A DNA stretch of 64,000 bases, taken from Galeruca laticollis (lineage: Eukaryota; Arthropoda; Insecta; Coleoptera; Chrysomelidae). Shown one piece after another: positions 10,098 to 22,133 of the stretch. The notes below the pieces were generated by a model. The model did not search any database, was not told the origin of the DNA, and saw only the letters and a list, made by a program, of their open reading frames with translations. The stretch is from positions 58,233,717 through 58,297,716 of the forward strand of contig OY998185.1 of the NCBI GenBank assembly GCA_963921935.1, written 5' to 3'. The translations under genes were made by a program, and so were the position numbers. Every line of letters begins with the position of its first letter. Positions within the stretch are counted from its first letter, which is position 1.

Positions 10098-10239
10098 CTA
10101 TTCCATCTCTTTCCCCATTTTTCCAAGCTCCTTTGTACCAATTATATATAGGAAAACAAAATGCTTTATTATCAATTAAATCCCAAGTATATTCCCCGTA
10201 ACCATTGAGAATATCATCGTACCATTCTCCGTTATAATA
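10098..10239 (-). CDS. RSPH10B: RSPH10B-like MORN-repeat protein, exon 7
   Basis: It has an acceptor aaattgcag, a phase-0 start, and a donor GTAAGT in phase 1. It encodes two MORN repeats, YYNGEWYDDILNGYGEYTW and WYKGAWKNGERDGIG, directly continuing the repeat series of exon 6. The phase-1 end means further exons exist to the left; none was recognised between here and position 1. Human RSPH10B has the same run of MORN repeats with a similar longer linker between repeats near this point (from memory of the family). Confidence 0.8.
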
Positions 10240-10780
10240 CTGCAATTTAAATATATATACAGGATGTGGCAAACTTAACCGCCACTGATTAATTGGATAA
10301 GTTTTTGTATCCATCTTTTTATACCTATGGGTATTTCGATTCGATATGAATAAAGGCCAATTAGAAACAAAAGGTATTTTAATCACCTCAAATAATAATT
10401 GGTAAATAAATACTCATATAAAGATAAAATAACTTAAAATATATTAAAGATACCCCACAGGATAGGAAATTATGATGGATCTTTCATATAACAAAATTGT
10501 ATTTATTAATCGATCTAGCGGAAAATTAAAAATTGTGTCTTAAAGAAAAAGAGATCACGTCAAAGCCTCTTCAAAAATAATATAATAAAACTCTCCTGTC
10601 CCCCTATTTGGGGGATCCACTCACTAAGAGAGAGTTGATAAATTTTATTTTGCGATTTGGATAAAAATCTAGGGAAAGGGGTTCCGACGGTCAATTCAGT
10701 TTCTCTGTAGGAATAATTTGACAGGTCTAAAAAATAAAAACGTCAAAAAAAGTTCTATTTACAGGTCTTAAAAATTGTAG
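10240..10780. other. Intronic sequence without recognised gene
   Basis: AT-rich. The antisense of 10240-10386 is open but is only intron ahead of the exon 7 acceptor. There is a small hairpin-like cccctatttggggg at about 10600. Nothing else could be supported. Confidence 0.4.
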
Positions 10781-13187
10781 TTAACCCATTAGTGCATGAA
10801 GTTATAAAGTATTCGATTTTTTGGATTTTTTCAATGCAATATTTTAAAATACATATAAAAGTATGTAAAAAAATGTAAAAATAAATTTAGTATTTTTTAT
10901 TACCCCAATTTTAAATGTCCCTCTAAAGGGTTTCCATGCAAACTGAACATAAAACAAGTGCAAACTGAAAAGTATTAAAACATAAATTATAAATAATTTT
11001 AATTAGTATGATAACCTTCAAAGCAAAATTTAGGATGAAGTCCACAATCACATTTTACACAAATAAAATTTGATTTTTTCTTGCACACTTGGCACCTTCT
11101 GTCCGTTTCACTATAGCGAACCATGTGGCCTATGTTGTCAAATCTAGAAGCAACGGGATGTGGTAGTGTAGTTTTTCCTCGGCTTGGTTTTTTGCCATAT
11201 GTTTGAAGGAAACTAAGTGCTATATATCTGCGAAACACTAGTAGTGAGGCACAGTTAGGATTACTTGGCATCATTTTTTTCATCAAAATCCATGAATTTG
11301 ACACACTGGCATCTAACAAGTACGACACTATTGGCCAATACCATTTTCTTTGCCGCATTCTGGTTCTATATACTGCAATAAGTCCATCCATTATATCGAC
11401 CCCACCCATATTTTTATTATAATTTTCAATAATTTGCGGTTGTGTAATCTGCTTTTTACTTTTGGAGTCTTTGCACCACCTAGAAGTTGTTACAATATCA
11501 TTAGATTCGAAATTTGTTGCTACAGTGACAACTTTATTATCCTTCCATTGCACAACAGTGACATTTTCGCATGACATAAAGTAACATGTTCCCCTTGGTT
11601 TGTCTTTCCAAAATTTTACATCAGGAAATGGGCATTTTTCTGTTCGGTCCTGTCTCACAGTTCCAGTGGCGCATATATTGTTTTCAGACAAGTGCTGTAA
11701 TAAGCGTAAGCTCGTAAAATAATTATCGAAAAAAATTTTATGTCCATTATCGTCAGGAACTTCTGCTTTCTGAAGCAGTGACATCACCACATCTCCTCCA
11801 AGTCCAAAAACCTTTTCTGAGTTTGATTTTCCAGTGTAAATCTCAAAGTTAATCATATACCCATTACTATTACAACTTGCCCAATTTTTGTAACCAAAAC
11901 GTATGGGTTTTCCCTTTATATACTGTTTGGCGTAATGTTTGCCATAATATGGAATCATGCTTTCGTCAATTGATAAAGCTTCTTCTAATCCACCATGTCG
12001 TTTAAAATTTTCATTGAGTGCATCTATTAGTGGACGAATTTTGTAAAGTCTGTCACTTGTATCAATTATAGTATTGTCATTGAAGTGCATATGACGTAAC
12101 AAAGTTTCAAATCTATTCAACCGCATACTGTTAGATAACATTTTTGGCACATCTTCTGTTGAATGCCAGTACATTCTTTTGTGAGGGTATTTGCCATATC
12201 CAGATAACAGCATTCCACCCAATAAAACGAAAAACTCATCCTTTTTGAACTGCAAATCCCTATTTTATTGTTGTGCAAATAGATTTGTTTCTTCTACAAT
12301 TTTAGATGTAAGATTTTCATCAAAAAATAAAAGAAAAAAATCTACAGGTGTCTGGGCAGATTTAGCTTCTGAAGAAGACTCTTTAGGTACAAAAATTCGA
12401 TTTGCTGAAAAATCAGGAGCAGCGCCTGTCCTCAGGAGCAGCGCCTGTCCAACTATGAAGCTTCTTTTTTGGACCTGACTGACTGGTGGTGGCATTGGAT
12501 AAATCATGAGTTTCAGGATGAGCAAATAGTAGTTGTTCTGGTAAAGATTCCTGTACGTCATCTAGATTATTTTCTTCTTGAGATATTTCACAATTTTGTT
12601 TTAGTATACCACGACATAAATGATTTATGTCACCAATATGTTCATCATCCGATTTGTCGCTGTCTTCCTCTGTGTCTTCTCCATGGTCAACAGGCGGTTC
12701 TATATATATGTTTGCATTTCGTTGATCCGCATCTTCTTCCAGTACAGATATAAGCTCGTAAAGTGGCAAACTGCAAAAAAAAATATTTATCAATTAGGTC
12801 CAGAGTGCATAGAGTCCCTTATAGGGGACGACAAAAAAAACAAGGCTTACTGTCTCAAATAAAAAATATCTTGTTTGCAAAAAAATACACTTATGATACT
12901 AAACCTTATAATTATGCACAGTTAAAAATTTAAAAAAGTAGCTCTACCATAATCCAAGATAAAAAATAAAAACTTACCCGCCCTTCCTAGTAGAGTAAAG
13001 CGCAGGATCCATTATCACATAAAATAGACAAACAACCTCACACCTCTGCTAAATTATAAAGACTGGCTGTATGTGGTCTTAAATCGAGTAACAAGCGCGA
13101 TCACACTTCGAAAGTAAGGTTAGGAAGATGTAGACTTCGTAAAATAATAGCGTCCCTTTGGAGGGACTCGACGCACTAATGGGTTAA
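10781..13187 (-). mobile_element. piggyBac-3, complete-length element with TTAA on both sides
   Basis: TTAA at 10781-10784 and 13184-13187 flank the matching termini CCCATTAGTGC, 2.4 kb apart. Inside the right end is a palindromic ccctttggaggg, matched by a ccctctaaaggg near the left end (10920). A two-exon transposase gene lies on the minus strand. Confidence 0.92.
10999..13012 (-). pseudogene. piggyBac-3 transposase (two exons, several breaks)
   Basis: Exon 1 (13012-12978) starts MDPALYSTRKGG and ends at GTAAGT in phase 2. Exon 2 starts at 12770 with LPLYELI. An acidic N-terminus follows. A tandem duplication of about 19 bp (around 12415-12446) then shifts the frame. The frame resumes with DFSANRIFVP and ends FAQQ at a TAA (about 12266) where the partial copy at 13.5 kb has AAA. 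From 12255 it is open to 10999: the DDE core shows SIDESMIPYYG, KIFFDNYFTS and NMGGVDIMDG, followed by a cysteine-rich C-terminus (CQVCKKKSNFICVKC). All three catalytic Asp are present, but two breaks separate them from the N-terminus. Confidence 0.9.
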
Positions 13188-13463
13188 GAAAACTCACAGT
13201 ACCTAAAATATGCCGTGGTCAGGGAAAATTACAAAATAGGTCAGGGAAAGTCAGGGTATTCACTAGAGATTTTTTTGTGGGAACCCTGAATTATAGTCCA
13301 CAATTCGAGCGCAACTTAAGAAGTGAGTAAGTATTTAAGTATCTAAACATTGTATTTTTGTTTTTTCCCAAGCATTGCTACTTTTTCTCATTAATTAATT
13401 AGGTTAGTATTCTTTCAAATAAATTTTGTAAATCGATTATTGAATGATTTGATCTGTTATTAA
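13188..13463. other. Spacer between piggyBac-3 and its partial copy
   Basis: AT-rich, with two or three short repeats of ggtcaggg(a) near 13215-13255. No ORF. A TTAA occurs at 13460-13463, just before the truncated copy. Confidence 0.4.
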
Positions 13464-14464
13464 GCCTTTTTGAACTGCAAATCCCTATTTTTTTGTTGTG
13501 CAAATAGATTTGTTTCTTCTACAATTTTAGATGTAAAATTTTCATCAAAAAATAAATGAAAAAATCTACAGGTGTCTGGGCAGATTTAGCTTCTGAAGAA
13601 GACTCTTTAGGTACAAAAATTCGATTTGCTGAAAAATCAAGAGCAGCGCTTGTCCAACTATGAAGCTTCTTTTTTGGACCTGACTGACTGGTGGTGGCAT
13701 TGGATAAATCAGGAGCAGCGCCTTTCCAACTATGAAGCTTCTTTTTTGGACCTGACTGACTGGTGGTGGCATTGGATAAATCATGAGTTTCAGGATGAGC
13801 AAATAGTAGTTGTTCTGGTAAAGATTCCTTTATGTCATCTAGATTATTTTCTTCTTGAGATATTTCACAATTTTGTTTTAGTATACCGCGACATAAATGA
13901 TTTATGTCACCAATATGTTCATCATCCGATTTGTCGCTGTCTTCCTCTGTGTCTGCTCCATGGTCAACAGGCGGTTCTATATATATGTTTGCATTTCGTT
14001 GATCCGCATCTTCTTCCAGTAAAGATATAAGCTCGTAAAGGGGCAAACTGCAAAAAAATATATTTATCAATAAGGTCCAGAGTGCATAGAGTCCCTTATA
14101 GGGGACGACAAAAAAAACAAGGCTTACTGTCTCAAATAAAAAATATTTTGTTTGCAAAAAAATACAGTTATGATACTAAACCTTATAATTATGCACAGTT
14201 AAAAATTTAAAAAAGTAGCTCAACCATAATCCAAGATAAAAAATAAAAACTTACCCGCCCTTCCTAGTACAGTAAAGCGCGGGATCCATTATCACATAAA
14301 ATAGACAAACAACCTCACACCTCTGCTAATCTATAAAGACTGACTGTATGTGATCTTAAATCGAGTAACAAGCGCGATCACACTTCGAAAGTAAGGTTAG
14401 GAAGATGTAGACTTCGTAAAATAATAGCGTCCCTTTAGAGGGACTCGACGCACTAATGGGTTAA
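13464..14464 (-). mobile_element. Partial direct copy of piggyBac-3 (5' end and transposase N-terminus only)
   Basis: It matches 12236-13187 in the same orientation and ends with the same right terminus at TTAA 14461-14464. The left boundary is abrupt, inside the transposase, a few bases after a TTAA. It includes exon 1, the intron and the acidic N-terminal part (13519-14157 frame). Unlike piggyBac-3 it has a tandem duplication of about 75 bp (DLSNATTSQSGPKKKLHSW occurs twice) and a separate frameshift after PVDFF. It keeps AAA where piggyBac-3 has the TAA stop. It lacks the DDE core. Confidence 0.88.
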
Positions 14465-15539
14465 ACTACGATTTTAATGAGAATCTGTAATTAGGGGTTT
14501 TAGGTAATGAAAAATCCAACGAGGCTATTGGTATTCACCAAAATTTTTTTTCTGATATTTTACTTGAAAAAATATTTTTTTAAAAACAACAATTCCGTAA
14601 AACTAATAACAAAAATGGATTCCTCATATCAAAATACATAGTATAGCATAATTTTTCCAAAACATTCACCATTAACTCAAATTTAAAATTTTCAGGCCAG
14701 ATACGTAAAATTTTTGAATTTTTTTTGACATGCTTCCATAAAAAAATTTATAATTCCGAGACTAAGAAAGATATCGATCTCATTCTCACGCTAATCGATG
14801 TAGAAAAGATGCTTCGTGATTACTAACTATATTCGGTTGCATCTATTTCATATTTGTAGAAGATATACAAGGTTAAAGTTGGACTAAAAATTTTTATGAA
14901 AAAATACCTTAAAAAATGTCTAGTAACTACGTCTATGGATTGGAAAAACTGATATTAGTGAAAATCGAAAGAGGATTGTTCATACTATTATAAAAACAAT
15001 TTAGCAACTTTATACAGATGATATAAATCGAGTTTAATTGTTTTTAATAAAGTTCAATTTTCCTTTGGTTCAAAATTGAAAAAAAATTGATTCCGATTTC
15101 GATAAAATTTTGCATATGGGGGTTTTTTGATACGAGGATTTCAAAAAATGTATCAGTTTTTCGGAAAAAAAAATTATTTCGGTTAAAAAATTGAGGAAAA
15201 TTTATTGAAATTAATTTTTCGGAAAACTATAAATCAAAAACAAAAAGAGGTATGTTCTTTGGATTCTACGACACAAAATACATAATTTTCAACTTACTGC
15301 AACGGAATAGCTACACAGTAACAGGCCTCGGGCAGCGACATAAACTACAATAGGGAAGCTGACAGAATGAGAAAGACTGACAAAAAAAGGGAGATGACGT
15401 CTAGAGATTTCGACAGGGGGATTGGGAAGGTGACGTTTAGAAGATAAATATTTCTCAAGATAAATTTCCATTTTAGTTGTATTTTTATAGAGTTCATTAG
15501 TTGTTTGTAGTTTAGTAGAAATAAATTGTTTCAACCCAC
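14465..15539. other. AT-rich stretch without recognised gene
   Basis: Poly-A/T-rich, with internally similar A-run motifs. The short minus-strand ORF 15289-15534 has no family signature. The end of this stretch is probably the 5' flank or UTR of the retroposon that follows. Confidence 0.35.
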
Positions 15540-17910
15540 ACTCTTATTACAATACATTGGGGAACACGGAAAGAGCCTCCTCGTAGAATGCACTATTAGT
15601 TCATTCGGGCGTTCCCTGGGCAACGGTACGAAAGTATCGGCTAATCTTTCCACAAACTGAGCTACACTGATTAGAGATCGTATCGAAAACATGGAAAAAG
15701 GGCCCTTTTTAGAGTCAAGCTTGACAATCATATCACTCAATGTTGAAGGCATTTCGAATACTAAGCAAGACTTAATCTCCAACCTATGCAAAGAGAATTC
15801 ATGTGACGTCCTATGCCTCCAGGAAACACACAGGGGGCCATCACAACGACGTCCAAACATACCAGGAATGGCACTAGTGAAGGAATGCCCCCATGACCAA
15901 TATGGAAGCGCAATATTTGTAAAACCAGGAATCAAAGTAAATAATTTACAAGCCACCACACTTAATAACATAGAGCTGATCACGATTAACCTTGGAAATA
16001 TAAGGATATCCTCAATATACAAATCACCGAACGAGAGATTCTTATTCCCCCAACATCTTAACCAACCACATGTGGTAATAGGAGACTTCAATAGCCACAG
16101 CACAACTTGGGGATACCGTGACATGAACGAGGATGGAGAACTCCTGGAGAGATGGGCCGAGGACAATGACATGACCCTCATCCATGATCAGAAACAGCCC
16201 GCTTCCTTTAATAGTGGCAGATGGATGAGAGGCTATAACCCGGATCTTATCTTCAGCAACAACTCTCTAGCTGCAACGTGCATCAAGACAGTCATGGACC
16301 CTATCCCACACTCCCAACATCGGCCAATTATGCTGAAGTTTAGACCAGTGATAATGCCTCAGAAGGTCCCATTTAAAAGGCGGTTTAATCTAAGAAAGGC
16401 AGACTGGAATAAATTCACAGAAGAGATCGACGAAGAAATTAGAGACCTCCCACCGACCCCAGCAAACTACGATAATTTCATCTCTGTAATCAAGAAGACA
16501 GCGAGGCAATGCATTCCCCGCGGCTGTAGTACTTACTATATACCCGCTCTCCCCAATGAAAGTGAAGACACATACGAGGAATATTTAGAGCACTACAGTC
16601 GGAATCCCTTTTCTCCGGAAACCATACAGCTAGGTGACCAGCTGATCGATTCCATAAGTAAGGAGAGACAAGGGGCATGGAAAGACACGATAGAAAGCCG
16701 AGATATGAAACACAGCAGTAGAAAGGCCTGGAGCGTCATTAAAAAGCTATCAGGCGACCCAACATCCTCTAAAGACCAAGTAAACGTCACCGCCAACGAA
16801 ATCGCACATCAGCTACTTCTAAATGGTAAGCCTGATCAAAAAGTGAAAGTGACCCGCACTTTCAGGATAAGGATTACTTTACCATTACAGAACTGGAAAC
16901 TGCAATCGAGTCTCTGAAGGCCAGGAAGGCCCCAGGCCCTGATGACATCCTGAATGAGTTCCTGATAAACCTAGGCCCATCAGCCCTGAACTGGCTTCTT
17001 CAAATGTATAACTCATGCTGGAACAACAATACAATCTCAAAATTGTGGCTAAAAGCTAAGGTCGTAGCCATCCACAAACCAGGGAAACCACGGGAAGATG
17101 CCAAAAGCTACCGCCCGGTGTCACTGTTATGCTCTACGTTCAAACTCTACGAACGCCTCATTCTGAACAAGTATGGGCCCCAAATAGAAAACCACCTAAT
17201 CTCCCAGCAAGCAGGGTTTAGACCTGGGAAATCCTGTACTGGTCAGGTTTTAAGCCTCACACAACACATTGAGGATGGCTTTGAAAGAAAGGCAAAAACG
17301 GGGGCCGTCTTTATAGATTTAACGGCGGCATATGACACTATAAACCATAAAATATTACTGGGAAAAATCTTCGAAATGACAGGTGATTTACAGTTGACGA
17401 AAGTGCTAAACACAATGCTATCGAATAAAAGGTTTTATGTAGAGTTCCAAGGATCAAGAAGCCGCTGGAGGAACCAGAAGAATGGCCTTCCCCAAGGTAG
17501 CGTGCTCGCACCCATGCTCTTCAATGTGCATACCAACGACCAACCAACCGGCCCAACAACAAGAAGCTTCATCTACGCCGATGACGTAGCTATCACCTGC
17601 CAGTCAAAAAACATCGCAGAGATAGAGGAGCACTTAACAGAATCTTTATCAAAGCTGAGTGGCTATTATAGATCTAACCAACTCCGCTCGAATCCAGCAA
17701 AGACGCAGACATGCCTATTCCATCTCAATAACCGACAGGCGAGAAGGGAACTGCAAATAGAGTGGAACTCAGTTAGACTGCAACACTGCCCAAACCCAGT
17801 CTATATAGAGGTTACATTGGACCGCTCCCTCACCTACAAGAAGCATATCGATAAAACCAAGGCCAAAGTCAACACCAGAAACGGCATTCTCCGTAAACTG
17901 ACTAAATGTG
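15540..17910 (+). mobile_element. APE-type non-LTR retroposon, 3'-truncated
   Basis: The coding part carries an apurinic-type endonuclease and an RT in the non-LTR order. The RT frame is cut soon after the YADD region, at GILRKLTKCEHFFF, and unrelated T-rich sequence follows. No 3' UTR or poly-A tail is present. It is GC-richer than its surroundings, consistent with a later arrival. Clade not assigned; Jockey-like wording. Confidence 0.8.
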
Positions 17911-17933
17911 AGCATTTTTTCTTTCACAATTAA
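15691..17933 (+). pseudogene. Retroposon ORF2: endonuclease plus reverse transcriptase, frameshifted
   Basis: Frame 1 (15691-16917) starts MEKGPFLESSLTIISLNVEG. It has the endonuclease motifs LCLQETH, VVIGDFNSH and the SQHRPI His motif. Around 16850-16880 the frame shifts and the RT follows: KARKAPGPDDILNEFL, YRPVSLLCSTFK, QQAGFRPGKSC, motif A VFIDLTAAYDTI, motif B GLPQGSVLAPMLF, and the catalytic FIYADDVAI. The final residues after RKLTKC are foreign. There is no RNase H domain and no ORF1 upstream. The catalytic residues look intact, but the frameshift and 3' loss make it dead. Confidence 0.88.
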
Positions 17934-18334
17934 CAACCATTATCTTCATTTTTATAAAACACAGAGAATTTTTACTAATTTAATCGACAACTTTAGAGAT
18001 CATGGTTGTTTTTTACATTAGCTAAACTGAAAATTGCTGCATTAATAAAGTAAATATTTCTTTTTACAGTTTTGTTCCTCCAACCCAGGAAGATAAAATT
18101 AATATGGCTGAAAAGCAGTTGTAATAAATCATTAAATTTGTCGACGAAGAAACGATGGAGGATATGATCCTTTCATTTTCAAAAACAGTGTTTCTTTAGA
18201 TTTGAGAAAGACGAAGAGAGGTTATTAAGACAGTTTGATTTGCCTTTCCATATGAGTGGAAATTAATAAAAATTGATGGTAAGTTTTATTGTATTCAATA
18301 TAGCATGCTATAATTTTGAACATTTTAAAATGTA

Positions 18335-18835
18335 AATTGAGTGAACGAAAAGACGAGTACTGAGTGTGTAATTTTATTAAAATGCCAGGTAAGCGCTTTC
18401 ATCCATTAGACCATTCTGAAAGTCGTCGTCAAGAAAAAAATATACAGAAAGTGTCAAAAAACATCAAACCCTGTAACTGCTACATAGAATGAAATAAAAT
18501 GTTTTATGTTACATCATTATTTAACTAAAATTTGTTAAAATTGTAATTCACATAACGAAATGTCTAATTTGATTACCAACTAAATGATATGTGTGCACAC
18601 CCTCTTCATAGGGTAATTTTAACAAATTTTACTTAAATAATGATGTAACATCAAATATTTTATTTCATTGTGTGTATATTGTACCTGTTGTATGTTTTTC
18701 TCTTGTCGACAGCTTTGAGAATGACCTAATGGCTGAAAGCGCTTAGCTGGAATTTTAATCAAATGACATACTCAGTACTCGTCTTTTCATTCACTCAATT
18801 TATATCTAGTGTGTACACCATACTCAAACAATTCC
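18335..18835. mobile_element. Foldback element 2, hammerhead-bearing inverted pair
   Basis: About 500 bp with imperfect inverted arms of about 210 bp. It is bounded by a 13-bp direct repeat (attttaaaatgta at 18322-18334 and 18836-18848), which looks like the target-site duplication. Each arm has a motif ending GAAAGCGCUU, on the strand reading outward. No ORF. The layout matches the Penelope inverted pairs but at non-autonomous size. Confidence 0.7.
18710..18751 (+). ncRNA. Hammerhead-like motif in foldback 2, right arm
   Basis: The strand reads stem I CAGCU, core UUGAGAA, a weak stem II region, then GAAA, GCGC, UU and AGCUG. CAGCU pairs perfectly with AGCUG (5 bp). The short stem III is a G-C pair plus the A-U core pair. 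Core positions C3-G8 are again U-A. The left-arm counterpart (18387-18422, minus strand) is more decayed. Confidence 0.45.
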
Positions 18836-20139
18836 ATTTTAAAATGTATCCATTGAAAAAATAATAATCTGGGTTTTATTTTATGTTATAGCCCTCTACC
18901 AGCTATGGGATGGAAGGTATCGATCCCTTGCCGATTTTCATATATAATCCATGGTGTGACAATTTATAGGAAATGAAAGTGAGTATTAACTTTTGTTGAG
19001 GCATTACGTCTAAGTATTTGGTCTAGCTGTAACCAAAAATCCAAAATATCCAATAAAGACAAAAAATAAAAAAAATAGTTAAAAATCAAGAATTCCTAAA
19101 AAAATCGAAAGCTTCAAAAAAGGGAATCAAAAAAACCAAACAAATGTATACATTCAAACATTTTTTGATATCTTTTTGGCTTAGTACAAAAACATGTGTA
19201 AACTTATTATTTCGATAGTAAGCGCATTTTGTTTTCTTTTGTTGACATAAATTTTCAAACATATTTGTGTGTTTACTTATTTATTGTTGTTATTTTGTGT
19301 GTTTACTTGTAGAACCTCAAGCAGGAACGAGAAAGGACTCCATGAGACAGTGGGATTTTGAAGAGCCCTTAAGAAACAATTTAACAATCATAGACTGCTA
19401 GGAGCTGCAGAGTAACTTAAACTGCCTTATGTAATGGTTTCATAAGAACGGAATGCTTTTAAATGTAGAAATATACAAATACGCAATATACTAGGTTTAA
19501 GCTTGTGTTATAAACCTATTTAATACTTCCAGTAAAAAAATAAAGATGTGTTTTAAGTGGAAATGAAATGTTAGATATATTATTTCAAATGTTGTACAGT
19601 CACAAGTGCTGTTTAGCACTCTTTTATGTAATTACTTGGCACCTTGTATTTACAGAGCTGGGCAGTAATTAACAACTTTTCCTATAAAAATATTTTACTT
19701 AATTTTGTTCTAACATTCACAGTAATTATACTCAAAAGTTTGCTTTCACAGAAAGTTGCCAAAAATAGTAGTGAACAACTTATTGCTAACACGTTTTTTG
19801 ATTAGGTAAGTAGCAGTTATACTCCTGCAGTTTGTCCAGCTCTGTGTGTTTATACGAGTGTAACAATAAATTAATATAAACTTATCATACATAATTTTCT
19901 ACTTTTATCTTGATCTAACATCATTTGAAAATCTAATGATACTCCAATCTAGAATGTATGTTACTCAAATTATGTTTTAATTATAGCATGGTTTTTACAC
20001 TATAATTTATTTGTTGTCATTATATTTGTTAAGAAAAGTACTTTGTGAAAGAAATTATTTGTTGTGTATTTTTATACCAAAATAAATAAACTGTTTTTAT
20101 GATTACTGTTTTATTTTTTCCAATTTAATTAACCATTTA
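18836..20139. other. Intronic AT-rich sequence
   Basis: Apart from the possible exon pieces noted at 18892-19560, no gene, repeat array or RNA was recognised. A tttttatgattactg / AATAAA-containing patch near 20090 is unremarkable. Confidence 0.3.
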
Positions 20140-20248
20140 TGGTCCATCATTTGATATTTCATTTAATTTAACTCAACATCTAATCATTATTTAGTTAATG
20201 CAGTTAAATTGAATGAAATGTCAAATGATGGACTATGAATGGCTATTT
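20140..20248. repeat. Small imperfect palindrome (MITE-like)
   Basis: Arms of about 47 bp (aaccatttatggtccatcat and its near complement, atgatggactatgaatggct) flank about 15 bp. No ORF. Probably a miniature inverted-repeat element or its remnant. Confidence 0.5.
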
Positions 20249-20906
20249 AGAAATAAAATAATTAAAATACAGTATATTTGAATATACCGCCAAAACCTAA
20301 AATTACAGAAATCTTTTCAACATCACTCAGTTGTTTACTCGACGAGCTCTTTAGATGGCGCCACAATCAGTGTCTCATCTGTCTGTGGGTTATCTGTGCT
20401 TTGTACATTGTCCCTATTTTGTGAATATACTTTTTTCAATAAATGTTTTAATAACATATGTTTCTTATTTTGGTCCTTCTGTAAACAGTCAATTGCCAAA
20501 AAAACTGTTAATTTCTTTAAATATCGCTCAGTAAATGACTTGATTTTTTAAAAAGTCTAATATATTTATCTACAATGATAAATTGTTTGGCAATTATATT
20601 AGAATTTATAAGATATTAGGGACGTTAATGATTGGCAAACAATTGAGTGTGCACAATATAGTAGACTTTTTAGTAAAACCTGTCATTTACTTACAATAAA
20701 CAAGGACCTTCAAACCAACAGTAAAGATAATTGCAATTTGAATTTAGCGCCCATTCTGCTTTCCGTAGTAGCGACTTAAGGAACAATTTACCCACTACTT
20801 AATTGTGTTTCAGTTCTATAGGTGGCGCTAGTTTTTATCATTTCAAGAAAGCATTGTCGTGAACTATCTATAGAGTAGGTGATTTGTGATCTTACGCTAC
20901 ACTTAC

Positions 20907-21076
20907 GTCATCATTGTAAAACAACACCCTTCCTTTGCCTTGTTTTTTATTTTCGACCCAATCGCCTTTATAATTGGCACCGTCCTTATACATTCTGTAG
21001 CCGTTTCCATAGCGCATATCCATTTTCCATTCTCCTTCGTACCAATCTCCAGCGCCGTATAAAATCCAACCGTGTC
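20907..21076 (-). CDS. RSPH10B: RSPH10B-like MORN-repeat protein, exon 6
   Basis: It has an acceptor ttaaatag and a donor GAC/GTAAGT. The phase-1 entry completes a Gly codon with exon 5, and the phase-0 exit matches exon 7. It encodes the end of MORN repeat 4 (HGWILYGAG), repeat 5 (WYEGEWKMDMRYGNGY) and repeat 6 (NYKGDWVENKKQGKGRVLF). No stop. About 14.4 kb from exon 5 and 10.7 kb from exon 7, both introns being transposon-filled. Confidence 0.85.
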
Positions 21077-22130
21077 CTATTTAACCATAAACAGAGAATT
21101 TTTATCAAATTAAATGTTGATTTTACTTACATCAAAATAATAAGTTAGGTTAGTGGATATTTTAATACAAATTATTAATTCATACATTATAACCTAAATA
21201 ATCCAATTAATTATTCTAATAACTTTATAACTTACAGGGTGATCGATCTAAGACGCAGCATCGCTAAAAATCATAACTAATTTCTATTCTGAAGTATATA
21301 AACGTTGCTGATACAGAACCAGGAATCGTAAAACGGATTAAACGGTTTATATTACAATAAGCGGCGAATTCACATACACATACACACTACTCAGACTTTG
21401 AACGAATAAAAAAGATGGACCTAGTATCGAAGCACATACTACACGAGAAATAATGAAGCCAACTTATCGACTGTGTGTTATTGTTTTCTCGGAACCGAAA
21501 GGATATTCACATATAAGATGTTAGAAAACAATTTAAATTTTCGTTTTAGTTTTTATTCCTGGTTATCGGCCAATATAGTTATACTCTGTTTTTAAAAGGC
21601 ATGGAGTAATAAAAGCTCATTAGGTATGCAAAACCGATAGAGGGTGTATAATAAAATATCTCCGAAGTTTATCTAATTTTGTACTAAAATTTCTCATTTG
21701 TTACGAATTTCAGGTAGACACCCCGTAACTCTGTATTCGGTTGGGTCGCCTATTGTATTGAAAGGGTCGCTCTATTGTATTTGGATGAAGAAATAAACAA
21801 TTTAATTCTCAGAGGCGTGCAATCATGACAAAACAAACTTGGTATATGAATATGAAGTCACTATGAAATTATAATTACGAAAACTATTCAAAAGAGTTGA
21901 CAATATCGATTCAATAAAAACACATTTTTTTGTGTTCCTATGAATAAACAATAAAGATAAAATATTATATAAAAAATAGCAAATTTTTTTGCAGTAGGTA
22001 TCAACTTTACTACTAATATTCCGTTTACAACAGGAGAGGAAAAAAGAAAAATGCAGGAATAAAGTACGAATTAATGTAATATTTATAAAAAAAAGTCTAA
22101 CAAATAATAGTAATAACTAACACAAAAACT
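21077..22130. repeat. Intron sequence with an unfilled copy of the Penelope-B target repeat (about 21535-21640)
   Basis: The segment with cctggttatcggccaatata, then ttatactctgttttt and aaaaggcatggagtaataaa is continuous here. In reverse orientation the same sequence is split at 27190-27253 and 31843-31900 by Penelope-B. This shows the empty target. Family of the target repeat unknown; nothing else in this stretch was recognised. Confidence 0.6.
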
Positions 22131-22133
22131 AGT

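Larger units (their letters stand above)
18068..19560 (+). pseudogene. Possible decayed multi-exon gene piece nested in the RSPH10B intron
   Basis: Three segments are bounded by splice-like sites: 18070-18278 (after tttttacag, ending GATG/GTAAGT), about 18892-18972 (after ttatgttatag, ending AAA/GTGAGT) and 19313 onward (after tttacttgtag). An AATAAA lies at about 19542. Readable patches include VPPTQEDKINMAEK, EWKLIKIDG and GIDPLPIFIYNPW, but stops and frame changes interrupt them. No family was recognised. Weak. Confidence 0.2.
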
